Origin: Craterostigma plantagineum | Taxonomy: Eukaryota > Streptophyta > Magnoliopsida > Lamiales > Linderniaceae | Direction of reading: 5' to 3' | Assembly: GCA_027422505.1 (NCBI GenBank) | Contig: JAPQWV010001557.1 | Location: 18,001 to 82,000, forward strand | DNA: 64,000 bases | Notes under the pieces: model-generated | What the model was told of the DNA's origin: nothing | Seen by the model: only the letters and a program-made list of their open reading frames with translations | Databases searched by the model: none | Position numbers and translations under genes: made by a program | Part shown: positions 54,650-64,000 of the stretch, one piece after another | How positions within the stretch are numbered: the first letter of the stretch is position 1 | How the letters are laid out: each line of letters opens with the position of its first letter

Positions 54650-56930
54650 ATGACGATCACTAACATTGTGTTCCAAGTAGAGGGTCAGTGGATAATTGGC
54701 GAGGACAATACCCGAAGTGGTGTCTCTTCCTACTCATAGATGGCAATCAATCTTGGTCGACGAGGAAACATGCACGTTATATGACGTGAAGAATGAGATT
54801 GTGAAGGTGTTGTCGTATGCAGCGAGAATTCTAAACTCACGTTAAGCTACATGCCTAGCGTAGTTTACGATTTCCCACGCGACCCATCTACATCGAGAAT
54901 GACTACGGTATACGTGCATACCTGGTTTTGGTGGTCCACAGTCTAGACCCGTGCTCCATGTGAGGTTGCATCCTTTGTCAGTGCCACACCACCACAAGCT
55001 CATCTTAATGATGAATCGAATTTCAACGTTGGTCTAATAGAGCAGTGCGATGCAAATGAGGAAAATCCATCCCGTGGAGGGTGGGTTACATGGCGACACA
55101 TCTAACTACCACTCTTACCATCTTCTGAATACGAGGGTTTTCAAAGAGATCAAAACCGGACCGTGCGAGAATCAAAATGAGAATGAAGATGATATGTTCG
55201 AACAACCCGAGGAACATTATGCTTCGGAAAGTGATAATGACGATGTCACAATGGCGGAGCATAACTCTCCACATGCTGACGACGGCACGTATGGATTGGG
55301 GATGGTTCAAGCATGTTTGTTGGTCAGGAATTTCGGGACAAGAAGGAGTCAAGGACGTGATCACTAAAGTCGCCCTTGATGCATGTTTCGAGTTCAAATT
55401 GGTCCGGTCAAATAAAACCATGTACGTAGCGAAATGCGCAACCGAAGGATGCACATGGCGAGTACGAGCCTGCACAGAATAAGGACTCCCCTTTTTTCTC
55501 AATCCGAACGTATTGCGGCAAGCACACCTGCGGGGTTCTCATCGTCGCCGTAGACATCGCCAAGGAAGTTCGTCAGTTGTATCACAAGTTCTGTTGGAAC
55601 ATTCACCGGTCCTAAAGACATTCCGCCACCCAAGTCAATCATGTCGATGATGCAGAACAGGGGAGGTAGATGTCTCGTACTACAAGGCTTGGAAAGGCCA
55701 ACAACTAGCGTCGGACGAATAGTCGGTAACAGGGACGATTGTTACGGTTACTTCCGGCCTACTTGGATGCGTTGAGGCAAGCAAATGTTGACAGCATCAC
55801 AGATTGGAGATGGACGAACAAATGAGGTTCAAATATATGTTCTTAGCATACGGCGCATGCTTAGGGGATTTGCATACATGAGGAAAGTCGTATCTATCGA
55901 TGCAACATTTTTGAAGGGAAAATATAAAGGAGTTTTGCTCATTGCTACGGCGCAAGATGGTGATTACCATCAATACCCGCTCGCATGGGGTCTTGCTGAC
56001 CGGAGGGAACGAATCTTGGACGTGGTTTCTCACTAGATTGAGTCGTTTCGTACCAGATGTAATGAACTCGTCATTATTTCTGACCGAAAACCACGGTATA
56101 AAGAATGCCGTCCCTGCGTGTGTTTCCGAATTCATTTCATGGTTTCTGCGCATGGCACATTCAGCAAAATGTGAAGACGAAAACGGCGGACAAGGGTGCG
56201 TGCCCCATTTTCTGGCGGGTGGCCAGTGCCTACACCAAAGCCGAGTGCGATGCACATTACAAAGCTCTAGGTAAAACATTCAAGTCGGCGGGTCGATATC
56301 TTGACGAGATTGACATGGAAACGGTGGACGAGGGCATATTGTCCCAAGTCGAGATATAACATCATGACGACCAATGGATCGGAGTCGATTGCGGCCTACG
56401 CGCGGATAGAGAACTTCCAATTATAGGATTGTTGGGCTCAATTCACCGATTAACATCATCTTGTTCAGTAAGCATCGAAGAGCATGCGAAGCTTCTATCG
56501 CGACGAATTCGACGTCGTTTACGCCGAAGGTCGAGTCGATCCTCCGCGAGAATTCATTTTCATTGGTCGCAAAGATTCACGTATCGGAAGTTGGGCGTCT
56601 AACGTATAATGTATACGGGCACAACTCGAACGAGGTCGTCGATCTAGAGTTGCGTACGTGCAGCTGTAAGATGCTTGACATCGACCGAATTCCTTGCCAC
56701 ACGCTATTGCTGCTTGTGGTTATGCCAACGTCGATGTGGGTTCACTGATCTACCCTTACTACAGCTTGAGATGTGGAAGTTAGCTTACGAAGGTACTATA
56801 TGGCGTGTGTCTGAACACATGAAAGAAGTGTTGAAATGCTGCCACCTCCTCGCGAGAAACAACGTGGAAGCCACAAAAAATAGGTGCCTTCTGTGGCGAA
56901 TTATTAGGAGGTTAAACCTCTAAATTAGGG
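54650..56930 (+). pseudogene. MuDR-type transposase of MULE B, heavily frameshifted
   Basis: The start MTITNIVFQVEGQWIIGEDN mirrors the MULE A opening (EGQWIIG versus DGEWIIG), and both follow a TTGCAG acceptor. Recognisable downstream: a zinc region (ATEGCTWRVRA, about 55440-55470), the catalytic VSIDATFLKGKYKG (about 55890-55935), the second Asp in IISDRK (about 56075), FHGFCAWHIQQN (about 56140), and a SWIM finger with CSC and PC-x-HA split by a frame change (about 56660-56710). Multiple stops and at least six frame changes make it inactive. Sequence divergence from MULE A is large, so the two belong to different subfamilies. Confidence 0.82.
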
Positions 56931-57072
56931 TTTTGTAAGTAATAGAACCTAATTATTATTGTTATGAAATGAAAGTTTGTTAGATTAGCGTAATGAGGTT
57001 TATAATGTAAGAGTTATGATGTGATAGTGTTGAGGTATGTAAAATTAGGATTTTAAAGTTAGGGTTTTAATG

Positions 57073-57260
57073 GATGTGCGGGACCCGTGCATTTGCGCGA
57101 AGGACCTTGATTTCAAGCACGGGACCCATGCTCATGTGCGGGGACCCGTGCTTATTTGCGCGAAGGACCCTTGATTTCAAACACGGGACCCATGCTCATG
57201 TGCGGGGACCCGTGCTTATTTGCTTGGTCCTGCGCATAAGTTCGGTCCCGTGCGGAAATT
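57073..57260. repeat. GC-rich repeat of MULE B, second block
   Basis: Two tandem copies of a roughly 73-base unit carrying GGGACCCGTGC and CATGCTCATGTGCGGGG, just 3' of the transposase remnant. Confidence 0.75.
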
Positions 57261-57837
57261 ATGTAAACCCTAATTGTAGTCAATTATTGGTCTTCTTTTG
57301 CAGACAAAGTTATTATTGAATATTGGTCAGTCAAACTATTTGTCTGATACATGTCAGCTTGAGTGCAGGCGTAATCAATGCTTGTCAAGTCTGGTGTCCT
57401 TTCGATGTGTGAGAAGAAAAAGTACAGCACGGGTTTAAAGAATTTCAGTAATTAAATTAAATACATATATTTTTGGTACATCTTTACAAAAATAATTAAC
57501 CATAAGGAAATTGTCGAAAAAAATATTAATCTTGACCAAAAATTTCACTTATGTTGTTAATGTTCAGAAAAAAAATTTAAACGATTTGGTGACTGTTTTC
57601 GATGTGAATTTGGTGAACTGGGTGAATGTGACAATAATTGAGCTAATTTACATAACAACAACTTGCCTTATGCTGGTGACTTGGTTAGGATGTACAATCG
57701 AAAACTCGTATTTTATACATGCAAAAAAAGACCATACTTTTGTTGGCTATGATATTATATGACGTATTATATTCGTATGGAGGCTGAATCGAACTTCGAA
57801 ATTATTTAATATGGTGTAAAATCGCGAAAATAATCGC
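57261..57837. other. AT-rich MULE B interior, no gene seen
   Basis: AT-rich sequence between two GC-rich blocks; no recognisable protein, RNA or repeat. Confidence 0.45.
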
Positions 57838-58060
57838 AGGGTCCCCGCACATGAGTGCTGTGGTCGGGGGCCATGCCCATGGACCCGCGCAAGCTAATGC
57901 GCGGGACACCAGCGATTACACGCGGGGCCCTGCGATTACGCGAGGGACCCGTGAACTCACGCAGGGGACCCGTGCTTGTGTGCGCGGACCCATGCTTATG
58001 CGCGAGGGACCGTGCACTACAGTTTGGGACCATGCGCAGCGTACCGGACCGTGGGGATTT
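57838..58060. repeat. GC-rich repeat of MULE B, third block
   Basis: Short, irregular copies of GGGACCCGTG/GCGAGGGACC elements, same family as the other blocks. A smaller block with the same motif lies at about 58170-58270. Confidence 0.7.
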
Positions 58061-58599
58061 TAATTGACTAGTCAACAATCATTGGTAAATTATTATTTTC
58101 TGCGAATGTCAGTGTAATCAATGCCTTGTCAGTGTAACGAAAAAGAAATATTTAATCAAATTGTGTAATCAAATCGCAGGACCCTTGCTCAATGACTACT
58201 GCAGGGGTCCCTAGTTTTGAAGCAAGGGACCCGTGCGCAAATCTTGGTCCTATGCTTATGTGCGTTGAATAGTCAACAATCATTTGTGAATTAGTGGTCT
58301 GTTACTTTTTTCGTTATATTGTCAGTGTCATAACAGTCGATTGATGCGATTAGCAATAAAATTGCTGTCATGTCATCTAAAATTGCTTGTCATGTCATCA
58401 TAATGTCAATTCAGATTCTTTAATTTACACAAACGTAACCAACAACGTGCGAGGTTTTTCATAAAAATTATTTAAATAAAAAAAAATTGTAAGAAATTAT
58501 TTAAACTACTGTGAATAAAATAAAAATTACATTCAACTATTTTGGACCAAACCAAGAAGCCCAGTCCTTACGCAAAATACAAATTGTAAGAAATTTCCT

Positions 58600-61500
58600 A
58601 AAAATCTACTATTTCCGCCTGTGTCAGATTGGAGACGTCGTCACCTCGAAACATGAGGCTCATTGCCGCTCGCAACACATGTACGCGCATTCTCCCCTGA
58701 AACGTTACACACTTATACAGAAATCGTCGTAAAAAAATTAAATGAAATAATAACGAATGAAAACTTACCTTCCTTGCTGTTTGGCGAATCTCGGATGACG
58801 CTCAACTTCCATTTCTTAAATCGCGTCTTGATACATCCCATGAAGACCAATATCGCCGGGATGATTACTTGCAGTGGCACCAATGCTGTTAAGGTTGCGC
58901 ATGTCCTTGTCGCAAGACTCGTCGGAGTCGTATATCGTCATCGTCTTCTTCCTCCAATCAGCGACGCATAGCACCCAAGTGCTATCGTTTGCACGGGGAA
59001 GACGATGCAATCTGCGTCCATCATGAGATCGATGGCCATCCATCCTGAAGTCCTCTTGCGTAATGGGACCATAACGAAAGCATCCCATTTACGACTTTTC
59101 CTTCTACGAAGCCATCGAGTTCGATACATGTCTTGAATGCGTAAGACATGTATGCAACATTCTTCGACGCAAATGCATGGGTCTTCTGCATGTCCAGGAA
59201 CCCTTCATTGCTTCGTTCATATGCTGAAAAACAAAACAACTTAGGCTTACAATTATAGTTCATTGCCAAAATTAATAGTTCAACGGAGCATACCATGTCA
59301 TCGAGCCACCTTGTTGGCGTGTATAGATCCTCAAACATCCACGTCTATGCTTATCGACCAAGCACTCCTTGTACTCGTCGTTAGCCATGTCCTCGTATTT
59401 CCCTCTCTATGGCCTCCCACACCAGGATCTTCTTAGAAATATGGACGTCTACGGCCGATAGACCCGCTTCATTGACCGGTGGACGGAGGCTCAGTGAACG
59501 GCGACTGCAGCCACTGGGATGGATTCCTCTGCCGCCCTTCGGGGTCACGTCGGCCACACCTTTACCCCTATCAGCCACGGTCGACTGATCCGCACGAGCG
59601 AAGTTTGCAGCATCGACTGATCCCAGTCGAGGCCCTCCAAGTAGATGGGTCGACCTATAATATGTTTCGCTCTGCGCGCGGTATCCATCGTCCAATTGCT
59701 GCGATGGAACGTAATAATCATGGATATTCATTTGCCGGCCATCCCCATCCGCTTGCACTGGGTGGATCCTGCCTCGCAAATTGCGTTCCACCCAGTCGAA
59801 GTCGCCTCGTCGTCTACGATACATATAAAATTGTAAGTTACGGCGTGTATTAATTTTGAATTAGGGGTAAACGTAGTTACCGTAACGAGGCACGTCGTCG
59901 TTATGTGTACGTGGACCGAATAAATTCTTCCAATCGTCCCGAAGCTCTTGCAAACTGAGACGCAACGCCGCCGATGCTATCACCCAGACCTTGCATCGAG
60001 TTGAACGCTCCTCATAGAAGTCGGAGCGTCGATCGTAATTGTCTCGGAATTGCGCAAAGCCGTCACGGAATGCGGACCACTCGTTCTCGAGATGCTCGAA
60101 CGACCACTAAGTGCGTCGAAGCCGCTGCTAAACGTGTCGAGGCGATTGCCAAATTCATCGAATCGCCGGTCCACGTGGCGCACAAATTCGTCATACGACA
60201 GGCCCTGGCATTGGCGGCGACCTCGGCGGCGTATGGAAGTTGCCTCCATGCATGGACGGCGACCTCGGCGGCTAGTAGTTAGAGCCCATGCCCCTCTCTT
60301 CGTCTTGCGTGATCTGATAGAGAGCTGAGGGACGGACTCTGCTTCGTAATTGGGTTCGATTGCCGCCCGCCGGCCAAGATGTCCTCGTACCGCACGACGA
60401 CTGCACCTAACTTCCACCCCTTGCATCAGTAGGCTCGCCACCCTATCGTACACGTCGTCGTGTGGCGCGGCGACCTCGAAGTCGCTGTACCGAAAATAAT
60501 CGGCCTGCGTCTCTCTCCAATCGGCACTAGTAGACCTCGTACATCGGACCCAGCCACCGTCTTCGCAACATCCACCAACTTCGGACATCCCTTCCGGGGC
60601 AATTCCTCGTGACCCACCGGCATATACGCGGCCTCGCACGCTCCCGCTCTCTAAGTTCAGCATATTTATCAGCGATGGCGTATGCATTCATATGCTAATA
60701 TCTGAAGACAAAGAAATAAATTAATCTTAGCAAACACACGAAACCCTAAACTCACAAAGTCATTCAAATATAAAACCCTAACCTGAAGTGGATATCCACT
60801 GATCAGCTTACTATCCTTGTTATCGTCAAAATCTTGTTTCAGCGACCGTAGTGCCGCTCTGAAAGCCACGGTCCCCCAAGGGTAACGCTCGAAGTCCTCT
60901 GAGTCCTCGACTAAATAAACGATCCAAGAAGGAAGGGTGGTATCCTTCTTGGAAGGTCGGGGCAGCAAGACGTACCCCGCAAAATACAGGTTGGCCAACT
61001 TCAACTTCTCGTCATTGACGCGCACCGTGGGGTTGCCAGCCAACTCCTCCAAACGCTGCTTAACGTGCGACAATTTAAGCGTCGATGCCGTTTTCCTCGG
61101 GAAATGACGACGGACGAATTCATCCGTTTGGTTCACCGCCGGTTCGGCTGCGAACTTCAGCCCCGTGATTAGGCAATACTCCGTTTTTGAAAAAACGGAG
61201 CGGTTTCTTCCCGATGATCATCCAAAGCTCGTCACGATTGTGAAGCTGCGTCTGGCACTTGATGAGATACCACAACAGCTGCGCCGACAAATTGAAATTC
61301 GCGGCAGCGTTGACGAGCCTGCCGAACGGACTCCCTTCCGTAAAAACTGCCAGCTCATCCTCGTTTAGCCAACCAACGATCTCCTCGCTCATTCGCAGTA
61401 TCGTGACGTGATATGTAACCGGTAATCTTTCTCATCGTCGCCTCCGGCAATTTGCTTCTTCAATTGAACCTACAAATCAATAGAAAATTAATTACTAATG

Positions 61501-62336
61501 CTGCGGGAAAATTGCTTATGGTGAGATAGGCCGTCGCGCACAGTCCCCTGCCATGCTGCGCGGAGACCTTGCTATGCCGCGCTGGGGACCCGTGCGCGCC
61601 AGCGCGGGGACCCTGCGACATAGCACGGGACCCGTGCTTGCTAGCGCGGGGACCCGTGCTCATGTGCGCTGGAGGTCCTAGCTATGTCGCGCTGAGGACC
61701 CGTGCGTGCCAGCGCGGGGACCCTGCGACATAGAACGGGGCCCGTGCTTGCTAGCGCCGGGACCGTGCTCATGTGCTCGCGTCCCCAGCGTGCCATAGCA
61801 AGGGTCTCCAGCGCACATGAGCACTGGTCCCTGCGCTAGCAAGCACGGGCCCGTGCTATGTCGCAGGGTCCCCGCGCTGGCACGCACGGGTCCCTAGCGT
61901 GCCATAGCAAGGGTCTCCAGCGCACATGAGCACTGGTCCCTGCGCTAGCAAGCACGGGCCCCGTGCTATGTCGCAGGGTCCCCGCGCTGGCACGCACGGA
62001 TCCCCAGCGCGGCATAGCTAGGGCCTCCAGCGCACATGAGCACGGGTCCCTGCGCTAGCAAGCACGGGCCCCGTGCTATGTCGCAGGGTCCCCGCGCTGT
62101 CACGCACGGGTCCCCAGCGCTAGCAAGCACGGGTCCGTAGTTTTCACAGCGCGGGTTAATTGGGGAGGACCCCTGCGCTTTCACACGGATCCCTGAGATT
62201 CAAGACACGGGGCCCCTGCCTGTGCAAGCACGGGTACCCTGCGGCCTAAATTTAGGGTCCCGTGCGATTGTATAGGACGGGGTCTTTGAAAAATAATTGA
62301 AATTACCTTCACTGTTTGGGGTCTCGCCTGAACTGC
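58600..62336 (-). pseudogene. DUF1985 / Ulp1 (C48)-like protease gene carried by MULE B
   Basis: A short first exon (MAVQARPQTVK, start near 62336) is followed by an exon from about 61470 with VQLKKQIAGG. DUF1985 occupies about 61390-60780 (ANFNLSAQLLWYLIKCQ, ELWMIIGKKPLRF, YPWGTVAFRAALRSLK). A long basic linker of no known fold (about 60690-59380) leads to the protease-like end: RWLDDM (about 59310), then STWVLCVADWRKKTMTIYDSD (about 59000-58940). In C48 proteases the residue before that Trp is the catalytic His; here it reads Thr beside a frame change, so activity is doubtful. Several frame changes separate the segments. Such genes are thought to be captured host SUMO-protease sequences. 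Confidence 0.78.
61530..62280. repeat. Inverted array of a 110-bp GC-rich repeat in MULE B
   Basis: Two forward copies (landmark GCTATGCCGC at 61571 and GCTATGTCGC at 61681, 110 apart) are followed by about three reverse-complement copies (landmark TGCCATAGCA at 61791, 61900 and, altered, 62010; 109-110 apart). The two arms meet near 61780 almost without spacer, so the single strand can fold into a hairpin of some 250 base pairs. It lies in the first intron of the DUF1985/Ulp1 gene. Confidence 0.85.
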
Positions 62337-62660
62337 CATGGATTCTGAGCTTCAAATTCGACTGTGAAGAAGAAGAAAAGGGAGAAAGCTTGATCGATTT
62401 TGCAAAGGGCCCGTGAAGTGAAAGGGTTCTTTCTTATTTACTTTTGCTTTTTCAGATTCTACAGTAAACCTCTGACAAAAACTGTAATTTCGTTAACTGT
62501 CGTTGATTGCCATTAAAAAAAGGGTATAATAGTCTTTAACGCAGAGTAAGTAAGGGTACATTGTCTTTTATCATTTAGGAGGCTATTTTTTAAACGTTGA
62601 CGTTGTCAAAGGCCATTTTTTTAAATAATCCTTGGAATAATATTAAAAAACTCACAACGC

Positions 62661-62669
62661 CTATATAAG
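62661..62669 (+). promoter_or_regulatory. TATA box of the DUF1295 gene
   Basis: CTATATAAG about 97 bases before the start codon; transcription would begin near 62692. Only some 20 bases lie between this box and the presumed MULE B border. Confidence 0.6.
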
Positions 62670-62765
62670 ACTAGGCTTAGGATCGCATTAGCTAAGTCAT
62701 AAAAAACACACAACGTAGCTCCGTTTTGATCGTCACCATCTTACTACATACAGTGACGAACATCA

Positions 62766-63957
62766 ATGGCGTCGCCCGATCAAACCAACTTGTTAAGTTC
62801 TAACGTAAAGAGAGCAATCGTTGCTGTTTTAGCTCCACTTCCATCGATTCTGTTCTACGTCGCTTTCCTCCACAGTCAGAGCTCTGCTGATTCATCGAAG
62901 CCTCTGTGGACGTGGTGCTACAATCATCCCCTTTTGTTGGCCAACGCTTTCTTCTTCTTCAACGTCAACGTTCTTTTCTGGGTCGTCGGTCTTCTCCAAT
63001 CGAGCCACTGGGTTAGTTATTTGCGCGATGAAGTGAATATGAGCTTTGATTTTGCGGCGATCTATGGATTGAATTTGACCTTTTTGTTGGGTGCAGATGA
63101 TTGATTTGTACTGGACTGTGATTCCAGTGTTACTGGCGCATTACTTCCACGCGCATCCATTGGCAGAATTCAATGCGTGGAGATCGAAGCTCGTGATGAT
63201 TATGACTTGGGTTTGGGCCGTGAGGCTCACTCACAGCTATTTCCGCAGAGAAAAATGGCAATGGGGCGCTAGAGAAGACTGGAGATTCAGCGATTTGAGT
63301 CGGCAATACGGCGAGAGTTGGTGGTGGGTTTCTTTCTTCGCCATATATGTCTCTCAGCAGGTGCTTATTTTCCAAATCGATTTTGTCCATTTCGAGTCAT
63401 ATGGACTTTGTGCGCCATGTGTTCGATGAATTGTCTTACAGAAATATAACTGATGTATTTCAATGTTCCCACTACAGGTTTTCTTGATGGGAATATGCCT
63501 ACCACTCTACGTCATCCATTCAAAAGCAACACCATTGAACATATGGGATTCAATCGCCACGCTTATATGCTTGATCGGAATAACCATGGCCTACTTTGCC
63601 GATACGCAGCTTCACGAATTCGTCACGAAAAACGAGAGACTAAAGAAGCTCGGACAGAAGCCAGTTTCAACTCTAGATTCGGGCTTATGGCACTACTCTA
63701 GGCATCCAAATTACTTAGGCGAACAGCTTTGGTGGTGGGGATTGGCTACCTTCGCTTGGAACTTGGGAAGTGGCTGGACTTTTCTTGGACCGTTAGTCAA
63801 CAGCTGCGTATTGGCTTACGTCACTGTTCTTGTCGAAGAACGAATGCTGAAAGCAGAGCATAGGGCCGAAGCTTATAAGGCGTATCAGAAGAGGACTTCT
63901 GTGTGGATTCCTTGGTTCAGTAAATCTCTCGAAGATGAAGCGAAGAAGGAGACGTGA
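62766..63957 (+). CDS. DUF1295 / steroid 5-alpha-reductase-like membrane protein
   Basis: Three exons (62766-63011, 63097-63360, 63478-63957) join in frame to 329 residues; all junctions are GT-AG and in phase 0. Hydrophobic segments indicate six or more membrane helices. The C-terminal signature of this isoprenylcysteine-methyltransferase/5-alpha-reductase-like superfamily is present: GLWHYSRHPNYLGEQLWWWG, followed by EERMLKAEHRAEAYKAYQKRTSVWIPW in two parts. Plant members are uncharacterised; NADPH-dependent reduction of a steroid or lipid double bond is inferred from the fold only. No defects seen. Its promoter is abruptly bordered by MULE B. Confidence 0.92.
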
Positions 63958-64000
63958 TTGAATTCAAACTGGTATTTTGATTCTTCTTTTCGACTGCACT

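Larger units (their letters stand above)
53930..62640. mobile_element. MULE B: composite Mutator-like element with transposase and DUF1985/Ulp1 gene
   Basis: A decayed mudrA-type transposase (plus, 54650-56930) and an opposing gene combining DUF1985 with a C48/Ulp1-like protease (minus, 58600-62336) converge on each other. Arrays of a GC-rich repeat lie at the left border, in the middle and near the right. This pairing matches the KAONASHI/ULP-carrying MULEs described from Arabidopsis and other dicots. Base composition (GC-rich repeats, AT-rich coding flanks) differs sharply from the neighbouring genes. Borders are approximate; the T-rich stretch near 62515-62640 is the likely right end. Confidence 0.82.

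Noticed and set aside
54650..56930. MULE B transposase as a domesticated FAR1/FHY3-like gene
   Set aside because: Many stops and frame changes with no intact segment over about 100 codons.
59980..60282. Plus-strand open frames opposite the DUF1985/Ulp1 linker
   Set aside because: GC-rich antisense shadows of the minus-strand gene.

Overview
This is a window of nuclear chromosome from a dicot flowering plant. The evidence is spliced GT-AG genes of plant-only families (PPR editing factor, ARABIDILLO, GIL1/DUF641, DUF1639, NDF5, trihelix factor), a tRNA-Lys with plant-type flanks, MITEs, a plant L1-type LINE and two Mutator-like elements (MULEs). Gene bodies are closely spaced and the transposons sit mainly at the two ends of the window and inside one gene. 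I cannot name the species; the family resemblances given here come from recognising protein sequence, not from a database search.

Layout. 1-3.0 kb: the 5' part of a decayed MULE (MULE A) read on the minus strand. 3.4 kb: tRNA-Lys(CTT). 3.5-4.2 kb: a MITE nested in a Stowaway-like MITE. 4.4-12.2 kb: a CRR4-type PPR gene cut in two by a 5.8-kb LINE with a clear 12-bp target-site duplication. 12.7-14.0 kb: GAE, minus. 14.7-16.8 kb: GIL1-like, plus. 17.7-19.6 kb: VAP27, minus. 20.2-21.2 kb: SPX3-like, minus, with two P1BS boxes upstream. 22.7-29.3 kb: a large non-canonical poly(A) polymerase-like gene, minus. 30.1-31.6 kb: DUF1639 gene, minus. 33.6-37.8 kb: ARABIDILLO, plus. 39.3-41.8 kb: CSN7, minus, sharing a 0.5-kb divergent promoter with RPB1 (42.3-50.0 kb, plus). 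50.2-51.4 kb: NDF5, minus, divergent from a trihelix factor (51.7-52.7 kb, plus). 52.9-53.5 kb: only the last two exons of tubulin-folding cofactor A. About 53.9-62.6 kb: a composite MULE (MULE B) carrying a decayed transposase, an opposing DUF1985/Ulp1-protease gene and arrays of a GC-rich repeat. 62.8-64.0 kb: a DUF1295 membrane enzyme gene, plus.

Most genes are independent housekeeping loci. One functional link stands out: CRR4 and NDF5 both serve the chloroplast NDH complex, and CRR4 is physically interrupted here.

A caution on the assembly. Many otherwise well-conserved genes carry one-base indels, nearly all losses of one base from a homopolymer run. RPB1 has at least thirteen; GIL1-like, CSN7, the poly(A) polymerase gene, NDF5, trihelix, TFCA and ARABIDILLO have one or more. 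RPB1 is essential, so uncorrected sequencing error is the most economical reading, and the 'frameshifts' should not be taken as pseudogenisation without read evidence. The LINE insertion in CRR4 and the 5' truncation of TFCA are not of this kind.
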